From NCBI GenBank assembly GCA_015231435.1, contig JADGBN010000006.1, forward strand, positions 1 through 54,696: a stretch of 54,696 bases of DNA, in the 5' to 3' direction. Source of the stretch: Gammaproteobacteria bacterium. GTDB taxonomy: Bacteria > Pseudomonadota > Gammaproteobacteria > Thiohalomonadales > Thiohalomonadaceae. Below, piece by piece: positions 48,307 to 54,696 of this stretch (the first letter of the stretch is position 1; every line of letters starts with the position of its first letter). The notes beneath the pieces were generated by a model. That model saw only the letters and a list, made by a program, of their open reading frames with translations. It did not search any database and was not told where the DNA came from. Both the position numbers and the translations under genes were made by a program.

Positions 48307-48326
48307 TGTATAACCTGTCAAAAGGA

Positions 48327-49559
48327 CTATTTATTTGCCTGAATAAGCGGCGATTGATCGCGCAATAACAGCAGCGGATCACTAAAGGGGGCAAGACGTT
48401 CAAGAAAATCAATGACCTCAAGAATCGGCGATCCCATAAAAAATTGCGCGCCGCCAATATCCATCCACACTCTGTCAGCATAGGCAAAGAGCTCATAAGG
48501 GGTATCCCCGACGCCATCCCTATTGTTATCAAAACCTTCGTAATCATCCCAGAAATTACCCTGCCAGAGGTGGCGCCCGGCACTTCCAGCACCGGAGACC
48601 ACCACCTGCGCAATATTGCCCTTAAAGTGGTTGGCAGTGAAGGTATTACCCTGCCAATCATTAAGAAAACGGATACCGATACCGTTAAAGGCGATGAGAT
48701 TATCGCGAATCACATTAGGCAGGTCAGGATCAAAGGGGGAGACATCAATATAGAGTCCTGATGCGCAGTGCAGCACCTGATTCTGTTCAACCGTTATTCC
48801 GGAGGTCTCCTTAAAACCGATACCGACTCCCGTCGCGCCTGCTGCCGAGGCAATATAGTTATTACGCACCACAATACCGTCGGAGTACATTAAAAAGATG
48901 CCGACACTATTTTTGGAGAAGTGGTTATTTTCAACCAGATTATATTTTGAATACATAAAGTGCAGTGAGTAGCGTCCGCCACTCACCACATTACCACTAA
49001 ACTCATTATCACCGGAGTACCACGCCACCATGTCACGCGAATCGGTGATCACATTATCAATCACCTTATTGTTAAAACTATACCAAAGACGAATACTGTC
49101 ACCGCGCAAACCAAGCTCATAGGGCTTGGAGCTAATTCTATTACGCCGAATGATATTTGATTTGGACTCCCCGACATCAATACCAAAAAGTGTATTCTCA
49201 ATGCGATTATCCTTAATCACATTAAAATTACCACGCACCTGAATGCCGGAGTCGATATCGTTATGGGAGTCACCAGAGTTGACCAGATGCAGATTGCGTA
49301 ACACCGCACCGTCACTCTCCAGCGAAATCACCGACCCCTTACCTTCGGCGTCAATAATCACCCCGTTCTCGCCATTTAGGGTAATCGCCTGAGTAATATA
49401 GACAGGGCCGCGATAGCGCCCCGCAGGCGGCTTGACCTCATCACCCTTGTTCGCCGCATCCAGAAGTGGCTGCAACGGCAGAAGATCATCTGCAAATAGC
49501 GGTTGCGAAAGCAGCAAAGCAAACGCAAACAGCAGTAAAGGCGCACCCATTCGCCGCAT
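48327..49559 (-). CDS. nosD: NosD, periplasmic copper-site maturation protein
   Basis: This 410-residue exported protein has a signal peptide ending PLFADD and a parallel beta-helix made of repeated NxIxxN-type turns (for example GIDVGESKSNIIRRNRISSK, IVVRNNYIASAAGATG). NosD binds NosF-NosY and hands copper or sulfur to NosZ. Its ATG shares one base with the nosB stop (TAATG). Length and fold match the family. Confidence 0.94.
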   Translation of the reverse strand: MRRMGAPLLLFAFALLLSQPLFADDLLPLQPLLDAANKGDEVKPPAGRYRGPVYITQAITLNGENGVIIDAEGKGSVISLESDGAVLRNLHLVNSGDSHNDIDSGIQVRGNFNVIKDNRIENTLFGIDVGESKSNIIRRNRISSKPYELGLRGDSIRLWYSFNNKVIDNVITDSRDMVAWYSGDNEFSGNVVSGGRYSLHFMYSKYNLVENNHFSKNSVGIFLMYSDGIVVRNNYIASAAGATGVGIGFKETSGITVEQNQVLHCASGLYIDVSPFDPDLPNVIRDNLIAFNGIGIRFLNDWQGNTFTANHFKGNIAQVVVSGAGSAGRHLWQGNFWDDYEGFDNNRDGVGDTPYELFAYADRVWMDIGGAQFFMGSPILEVIDFLERLAPFSDPLLLLRDQSPLIQANK

Positions 49560-50752
49560 TACTCGACGCTTTTCAACTCTTTATTGCGAATAATCCCCGC
49601 CGCCGCAAGTAACACAGAGATGAGTAGCATCAAGGCAAAACCGATATCAGGATAGGAGTGGGTCGCAAACTGAGCCACTTTGCCCTGACCAAAGACCGTT
49701 GGCATAAAGGGTTTTACGGTGAAGGCTCCCATGTCATTAAGATTATGACCAAACCACCAGAGCCAGGCTGAATACTCAATGATAAAAAAGAGAGGTAGCG
49801 CCGCCGGAATGAGGAGCAGCGCCCAGTAAAAGATCGGATAGCGGCGACCTGCAACCACCAGAAAAACCATCGCTGCAATAATCGCCGCAAAAAGCAGATA
49901 GATCGCAGCACTCATGATTTTCACCATCGGTCTGATTTCAGCCGGATTATTAAAGTAACGTCCCAAGCTCTTTTCGTAATGCCACACCATTAACTGCAAA
50001 GCGCTGCCGTTCCAGACGTTCTGCTCACCACTCATCCCACCATGTTCAAAAGTTTTTTGCAGGGAGTTAAGCAGACTCTCCTTTTCACTTAACTCAACAT
50101 TCGCAGCAGCAGCAGGCTTATCCTGCTCCGAGGGCAACACCACCTCAATGCCGGAGGCAGCAAGTTCGGTTTTTTTACTCTTTACCCAAGAGGAGCCGAT
50201 ATCAATCACCACCTCCTGCCCCTCTTTCTGCCCAGCGTCCTGATCCAGCGAACTCACCATGGCATGAATATAACCGGTATTTTGCCACTTTAGACCGTTA
50301 CTGGTGAAAAAGGTGACGCTCATCCAGATTGCCACGGCGGCAAAACCTGCCGAGAGTACCCAGGTACGTTGATTGCTATTTTTAACAATAAAACCGATTA
50401 GCATCACCGCGAGAAAGGCGACAAGAAACTGTGAAAAACCGCGCTCGACAGGGCCGCCGGCGGCAATCGGATACATGCCGACATAGTGATTAATCGTATC
50501 CATCTCATGAACACAATCAAGGGCAATATCCTCCTGAATTTCAGCCTTATTGACCTTGCTACAGCCATTAAAGACGCCATTCATGTGAAACTGGATGCGC
50601 ACGCCGTCGGGAAATGCCTCTTCAGGGTAGTTGGGCGCCGTCAGGGAGACCCACCAGATAGGCGAGTTATACATCATCACCAGCGCCACTAATGCAACTA
50701 AAATCAAACCGGCGACCAGCGTCGTTTGACCTGTTTTTTGTGTGGTACTCAT
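49559..50752 (-). CDS. nosB: NosB, clade II nos-cluster membrane protein
   Basis: This 397-residue protein has one N-terminal helix, a periplasmic segment with SPIWWVSLTAPNYPEEAFPDG, and about five further helices. It was identified by that segment and by its place before nosD, which is where nosB is in clade II (Wolinella-type) clusters. Its function is unknown; electron transfer or NosZ maturation is suspected. The long loop (about residues 180-260) is charged and variable. Confidence 0.87.
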   Translation of the reverse strand: MSTTQKTGQTTLVAGLILVALVALVMMYNSPIWWVSLTAPNYPEEAFPDGVRIQFHMNGVFNGCSKVNKAEIQEDIALDCVHEMDTINHYVGMYPIAAGGPVERGFSQFLVAFLAVMLIGFIVKNSNQRTWVLSAGFAAVAIWMSVTFFTSNGLKWQNTGYIHAMVSSLDQDAGQKEGQEVVIDIGSSWVKSKKTELAASGIEVVLPSEQDKPAAAANVELSEKESLLNSLQKTFEHGGMSGEQNVWNGSALQLMVWHYEKSLGRYFNNPAEIRPMVKIMSAAIYLLFAAIIAAMVFLVVAGRRYPIFYWALLLIPAALPLFFIIEYSAWLWWFGHNLNDMGAFTVKPFMPTVFGQGKVAQFATHSYPDIGFALMLLISVLLAAAGIIRNKELKSVE

Positions 50753-50988
50753 TATTAATTCCTTGGGTCTGAAAAACCCGAAAACAGTTTGGGTTCTATT
50801 AAAGATATGGTTTATAGATTATGCTATTACATAAAAAGCGACAATATGGCTATGCATTCCCGAACGGGTTGTGATGATGTAACAGTTAATTTATGCGCAT
50901 AACCAATAAAAAATCTTCCCCCGGCTCTTTAAGCAAAAAACACAGGGGAAGATAAAGAACAAGCTAACAAACAACAAACATATTAAAA
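50753..50988. other. Intergenic region between the nosZ-cytochrome block and nosB
   Basis: This 236-bp AT-rich gap holds the terminator at 50905-50953 and, nearer nosB, a weak minus-strand promoter-like pair: TTGTCG at 50844-50839 and CATAAT at 50823-50818 with 15-bp spacing. No FNR box was found. It probably carries a separate promoter for nosB-D-G-H-F-L-Y. Confidence 0.4.
50905..50953 (-). terminator. Intrinsic terminator after the nosZ-cytochrome block
   Basis: On the minus strand ATCTTCCCC and GGGGAAGAT form a perfect 9-bp stem around a 23-base loop, followed by TTTTTTATT. It lies 36 bp after the stop of the diheme cytochrome gene. Confidence 0.7.
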
Positions 50989-51741
50989 CTAATCAAAATC
51001 GGGGTTACGATAATCCTTGGAAGGTGCTAAAAACTCTTTACGAACCGGTGCATGAGTTACATAGTTAATAACCATTTTCATGTCATCATCTGTAAAGTTT
51101 TTAATTTGCGCGACCATGTCAGGGTTGGCGTTACGACGCTTGCCATCACGAATCCACTCAAACTGACGCATCATATAGTTATAGTGTTGACCCTGAATTT
51201 TCGGAAAGAACTTCTCACCATCACCAAAGCCATCTTCAGAGTGACACTTTACACAGTTATCTGCGTAGAGTTTTTTACCCTTCTCAAACTCGGGCGTGCC
51301 GGGGGCAAAGGGCCCTTTACCATGTTCAGGATTCATCGGCAGAGTAGCAATATAAGCGGTGACATCGGCGACCAGCTGTGCCGGGTTAATTTCGCCATGT
51401 TTAAATCCTGATACCGCCATAATCTGCTCATCCAGCGCAAAAGGGTACATGGTTGGATTATCACGATTTTGCGCCCGAATATCGGCAAGCTGCTTAATAA
51501 GCACATTACGGTGCTGACCTGCCAGTTGCGGGAAGGTTCCATCCGGCAGTCCCCACCCTTCGAGAAGGTGACAGGCAGCACACACTTCATAGACCGCAAT
51601 ACCACGGCCCCTATCGGGTGTTAGCAGCATCGCCTCATCCTTCTCGCCACCACCCTCATTCCAACCACCCTCAGCAAAAACAGTAGTAGCACAGGCAAAA
51701 GCAAAAGCGGCAACCAAAGCGGAACGTAAAAATTTTTTCAT
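50989..51741 (-). CDS. Diheme cytochrome c of the nos cluster
   Basis: This 250-residue exported protein has a signal peptide (KKFLRSALVAAFAFACATTVFA, first 23 residues; ends FAEGG) and two cytochrome c domains with CAACH and CVKCH. Segments FPQLAGQHRNVLIKQL and FPKIQGQHYNYMMRQF mark the c4/c553 type. It lies in the NosC position by context, but NosC1/NosC2 of Wolinella are monoheme. It probably passes electrons to NosZ. I chose the ATG at 51741 with GAGGAATCC upstream. Confidence 0.9.
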   Translation of the reverse strand: MKKFLRSALVAAFAFACATTVFAEGGWNEGGGEKDEAMLLTPDRGRGIAVYEVCAACHLLEGWGLPDGTFPQLAGQHRNVLIKQLADIRAQNRDNPTMYPFALDEQIMAVSGFKHGEINPAQLVADVTAYIATLPMNPEHGKGPFAPGTPEFEKGKKLYADNCVKCHSEDGFGDGEKFFPKIQGQHYNYMMRQFEWIRDGKRRNANPDMVAQIKNFTDDDMKMVINYVTHAPVRKEFLAPSKDYRNPDFD

Positions 51742-51835
51742 GGATTGGATTCCTCGGATTAAACAAAAAAACAGACGCGTTATTATCATGCAACACCGCA
51801 CCTGCCTTCATTGAGCAAAATCAACCGCTACAAAA

Positions 51836-52165
51836 CTATTTAAGACTTTGCAGATATTCCGCAATCGCCTTAATCTCTTCATCGCTCGCCATGTGAGTGA
51901 TCCCCTTCATCGCTGCGGTCTGGCTGTTATTACGTTTACCACTTTTAATATCATTAAACTGTTGAATCGCATAAGCGGCATTCTGCCCGGCAAGTTTTGG
52001 ATAGAGCGGCATTAATGGGGTATTGGCATCTTTACCATGACAGGCGGTACACCCCCCCTTGGCAGGGTTTTCAAATAGCGCTTTACCATCCAGCGCCAAG
52101 GCGGAACCGGCATTTAACAAGCCTGCAAAAGCAAGTGATACAGTCACAAGTGATGATTTTTTCAT
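51836..52165 (-). CDS. Monoheme cytochrome c of the nos cluster
   Basis: This 109-residue exported class I cytochrome has a signal peptide ending SALALDG, one heme motif CTACH, and a probable axial Met in PLMPLYPKLAGQ. It starts 93 bp after the nosZ stop, with a strong GC hairpin between, and is followed by the diheme cytochrome. It is probably the direct donor to the CuA site of NosZ (inference from position). Confidence 0.9.
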   Translation of the reverse strand: MKKSSLVTVSLAFAGLLNAGSALALDGKALFENPAKGGCTACHGKDANTPLMPLYPKLAGQNAAYAIQQFNDIKSGKRNNSQTAAMKGITHMASDEEIKAIAEYLQSLK

Positions 52166-52194
52166 AGGGTCTCTCCGTGTAATAATTACAAACA

Positions 52195-52215
52195 GGGGGG
52201 GCAACCTGCCCCCCC
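52195..52215 (-). terminator. Strong GC hairpin between nosZ and the cytochrome c gene
   Basis: On the minus strand seven G residues, CA, a three-base loop and TG, seven C residues form a 9-bp stem. It is followed by TGTTTGTAATT, a poor T tract. It is likely a partial terminator or an RNA-stabilising end for the nosZ message, letting nosZ exceed the downstream cytochromes. Confidence 0.55.
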
Positions 52216-52258
52216 ATTTTTTACAAATAACCACAATAGAATCAGATGATATCTGAAA

Positions 52259-54541
52259 CTATTTTACTTTTTTCGCACCATTCTCTTCGAGGAAGGTCTT
52301 GGCACGCAGACCGAGATCAGCAGTCTTCACCTGATACTGCCACCACTGACCTGCCCAAAGCGTAGCGTTCTGGAAGTCGCCTTGTGTGGCATACTCCTCA
52401 GCCTTTTTCTTTGACTCACCGGCAAAACCTAACTGCTCGGTTGCATCCTCAACCAGTGCAACCACTGTGGGGAAGTCGCTGTAGTTGTGGCTGGTAATAA
52501 AGCCAACAACCGAGTCAATGACCGCCTGAGTGTCAAGGTTGGTTTTTACCTGCTTGTCGTAGTCCGCCTTGGTGTACTTCTGCCCCTCATCCATCCCTTT
52601 AGCGGCAGCAACGTAGCCTTTAGGCTGGACAAGCAGATAACCCTGCATCTCAAGGTGCAGCGCAGAGCAGAACTCAGTACAGTAGTAAGGATAGACACCG
52701 GGTTTTTCAGCAATAAATTTAGCTGTTGAAGTTTTACCTGGCTCAACCGAAAGGTTGAAGTTACCACCATACATTGCAAAGCCATGCGTCTCATCTTGAG
52801 CACGCTCAAGGTTTGTCAGGTGAATGGTGACCTCGTCGCCCTCAGTTACCTCAATAATTTCTGGGGTAATATGTGAACGAATCAAAGTACCAAATACATT
52901 GACTTTGCCAGGTGAACGCTCGATCTTCTCGCGACCTGCACGGGTTCTGAACTCAGAGCGCTGATCTGCACGACTATCCCAGCCCGACTCGTAACGAATA
53001 CCAGGCTTCAGCTTGTCGGCCTTAATCCCCACAGCATAATGGGGCTCGCCCAGTGGCAGTGGCATATCATAGAGCAGCTGCATTTTATCGCCACTAATAT
53101 CAATCAACTGGTGGTTCTGCGGATGCAGGGGACCCACGGGGTTGAAACGATCAATTGCGAGTTTATTTAGCGCCACAAGATATTTGCCATCAGGAGAGAC
53201 TGAATCACCTTCCATCGCCATTAGGTGGCCAATGTTATAGTGAACCGGCATCTGATCCAGCACCTTGCCTTCACAGTAATCCCACTTGGTCACCATTGAG
53301 TCAACATAAATCGAGGTGAAAACAACGCATTTCTTGGCATCATACTGGGTATGCAAAGGGCCAAGACCGACGTTTACCTGCTTATGCAGTGCATCTTTCA
53401 GGGCAACAATTGGAATACCATACGGGTCCGTCGATTCATACTTCTTCGCCTTATGGGCAGCCATCATCTTCTCAAAGCTGTAAACCCAAGTGTGGCTATC
53501 CAGCTTACCGGAAACAATAATGTGTGTTCCGTCAGGGCTAACATCGACGCCGTGAGGTGATTTAGGCTCAGGTATCAGAAAGAGCATACCTGCTTCAACT
53601 GCGGTTTTAATGGAGATAACATCGTGACCATTAATTTTGGTGGTTTTACCCGCCTTAAACAGCTCTTCACCCTTCTTCCAGTTAATCACATGAAGAAAGT
53701 CGGTATCTTTTTGTGAACAGCCCGCCTCAAAGGGAGGACGCCCACTCTCAATACCACCGACATAACGCTCACTACAGAACGAGTTATGGAATGACCAACC
53801 TTCTGAGACGAGCTTGCCTGCATCAGAAAGATCCTGGCTGTAGGGAGGCAGCTCCACCGAGAAGGACTCTTCCGGCTTCAGACGACCCACTTTGTCATCA
53901 AATTTCCAGTAGGTGACCGCACCACGATACTTATCGTTAAAGTTTGACAGCGGCTCAAAGTTATTCTCTAACGGAGCAGCATACTGACTCGCCTCCATCA
54001 CATACTCAGTATTGGGGGTGACAAACGCACCACCATGTTCTGACTTCATAATGGGGTTAACGACAATCTGCTTGGTCTCAAAATCGTGCAGATCGATTAC
54101 CGCAAGACGGGGGTTAGCCTTGTCATTAATGAAGAGATAGCGGCCGTTATACTCACCGGCGGTCTCAGAGATAGCTGGGTGATGGGTATCCCCAAAGGTG
54201 ATATCTTTTCCCTGAATCCTGCCCTGAGCTAATACCCTCTTGGACTCCTCATCAAAGCCATAACCTTGCCACGGCTCAGGAGTGAAGACCCCGATATACT
54301 TAAGAATACGCATTGAGGGAATGCCATAGACAATCACCTGACCACTTTGACCACCCGACGCGAAAACGATGTACTCGTCACGCCCGCCAGTGGGGGTATA
54401 GGTTTTGGCAGCAGCCAAAAGATCCTTTTGCGTTAAACCACGCTCCTTCATCACCTCATCCAGCGTCGATGCTGCCGAAACGGCAGTAGTGACGGCAAAT
54501 GAGAGTGCCAGAGGAACGAAATACTTTTTCATTTCATTCAT
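52259..54541 (-). CDS. nosZ: Nitrous-oxide reductase, clade II (Sec-exported)
   Basis: This 760-residue periplasmic copper enzyme reduces N2O to N2. The signal peptide (KYFVPLALSFAVTTAVSA) is Sec-type with no twin arginine, marking clade II. The beta-propeller carries the CuZ histidines in DTHHP, SEHGGAF, SPHGVDVS, GPLHTQYD, IGHLMAMEGD and GEPHYAVG. The C-terminal cupredoxin has the CuA site in YYCTEFCSALHLEM (Cys621, Cys625, His629, Met632). About 115 residues beyond the CuA domain form a helical tail with no heme motif. ATG at 54541 has GGAGAG seven bases upstream. Confidence 0.97.
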   Translation of the reverse strand: MNEMKKYFVPLALSFAVTTAVSAASTLDEVMKERGLTQKDLLAAAKTYTPTGGRDEYIVFASGGQSGQVIVYGIPSMRILKYIGVFTPEPWQGYGFDEESKRVLAQGRIQGKDITFGDTHHPAISETAGEYNGRYLFINDKANPRLAVIDLHDFETKQIVVNPIMKSEHGGAFVTPNTEYVMEASQYAAPLENNFEPLSNFNDKYRGAVTYWKFDDKVGRLKPEESFSVELPPYSQDLSDAGKLVSEGWSFHNSFCSERYVGGIESGRPPFEAGCSQKDTDFLHVINWKKGEELFKAGKTTKINGHDVISIKTAVEAGMLFLIPEPKSPHGVDVSPDGTHIIVSGKLDSHTWVYSFEKMMAAHKAKKYESTDPYGIPIVALKDALHKQVNVGLGPLHTQYDAKKCVVFTSIYVDSMVTKWDYCEGKVLDQMPVHYNIGHLMAMEGDSVSPDGKYLVALNKLAIDRFNPVGPLHPQNHQLIDISGDKMQLLYDMPLPLGEPHYAVGIKADKLKPGIRYESGWDSRADQRSEFRTRAGREKIERSPGKVNVFGTLIRSHITPEIIEVTEGDEVTIHLTNLERAQDETHGFAMYGGNFNLSVEPGKTSTAKFIAEKPGVYPYYCTEFCSALHLEMQGYLLVQPKGYVAAAKGMDEGQKYTKADYDKQVKTNLDTQAVIDSVVGFITSHNYSDFPTVVALVEDATEQLGFAGESKKKAEEYATQGDFQNATLWAGQWWQYQVKTADLGLRAKTFLEENGAKKVK

Positions 54542-54607
54542 TTAGTACTCTCCTACCATGTAATTTTAAATAAACAGGTTTGGCTTACCAGGACGTATCC
54601 CGCATGC

Positions 54608-54650
54608 ATCCTATGCGATCACACTGGCAGATGACATTGACTATTATCAA
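54608..54650 (-). promoter_or_regulatory. nosZ promoter with FNR/DNR-type box
   Basis: TTGAC-TATT-ATCAA (54637-54650) matches the FNR/DNR consensus TTGAT-N4-ATCAA at nine of ten half-site bases. On the minus strand a -10-like TAGGAT lies at 54613-54608, giving a start near 54601 with the box centred about 42 bp upstream, the class II activator position. nosZ begins about 60 bp further on. Anaerobic or NO-responsive activation is inferred. Confidence 0.65.
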
Positions 54651-54696
54651 TTAGAAATTGCTGATATAATGATGGAAGCATTGGAAATGATGGAAG

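Noticed and set aside
50753-50904. FNR box upstream of nosB
   Set aside because: Scanned for TTGAT-N4-ATCAA-like sequences and found no pair of half sites; only a weak promoter-like pair remains.

Overview
The window is a contiguous piece of a gammaproteobacterial chromosome. Support for this comes from its gene blocks: dnaX next to the SRP RNA, hflK-hflC-yjeT-hisZ-purA, lptD-surA-pdxA-rsmA-apaH, pilS-pilR, and a sigma-32 gene with the RpoH box. The species cannot be named from the sequence. A clade II nitrous oxide reductase cluster with c-type cytochromes and a Sco protein points to a bacterium that can respire N2O.

Layout. 1-3.2 kb (minus): dnaX with a programmed-frameshift signature, the 4.5S SRP RNA, tRNA-Cys and tRNA-Gly behind a near-consensus promoter, and nth. 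3.3-8.3 kb (minus): a pyruvate dehydrogenase operon (E1 alpha, E1 beta) whose E2 and E3 are fused into one 1006-residue protein. 8.4-13.3 kb (minus): purA, hisZ, yjeT, hflC, hflK. 13.4-17.2 kb (minus): two overlapping lipoprotein genes, a clostripain-like C11 protease and a serpin. 17.3-23.9 kb (minus): SH3 envelope protein, TrkA-type potassium channel, small membrane protein, REC-SpoIIE phosphatase, homoserine dehydrogenase, AlaC-type aminotransferase. 24-32.1 kb (plus): Mth938-like protein, lon, a small membrane protein, pilS-pilR, ychJ, rpoH. 32.2-41.6 kb: PAP2 phosphatase (minus), then lptD-surA-pdxA-rsmA, a metallopeptidase-like gene, a ComFB gene, apaH and a CZB chemoreceptor (plus). 41.7-54.7 kb: copper-handling and denitrification genes, namely a metal-binding-protein/Sco fusion, a small secreted protein, a diheme cytochrome (plus), nosY-nosL-nosF-nosH-nosG-nosD-nosB, two cytochromes c and nosZ (all minus except the plus-strand cytochrome).

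How the parts work together. The nos genes form two transcription blocks: nosZ plus two cytochromes c ending at a terminator, then nosB-D-G-H-F-L-Y. An FNR/DNR-type box sits about 42 bp upstream of a plausible nosZ transcription start. NosG/NosH and the cytochromes supply electrons. NosD-F-Y-L and probably the Sco fusion serve copper-site assembly. RpoH and lon lie 4 kb apart, and lon carries a sigma-32-like promoter; HflKC, elsewhere in the window, belongs to the FtsH system that degrades sigma-32 in E. coli.

Most notable: (1) the translationally coupled clostripain-like protease and serpin, whose reactive loop aligns with Lys at P1; (2) the E2-E3 fusion; (3) the periplasmic metal-binding-protein/Sco fusion coupled to an unknown secreted protein; (4) a short inverted-repeat family with at least five copies, one of which encodes the last nine residues and the stop codon of Nth while two others abut stop codons; (5) an A10 slippery tract in dnaX. 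No transposase, prophage or CRISPR array was seen.
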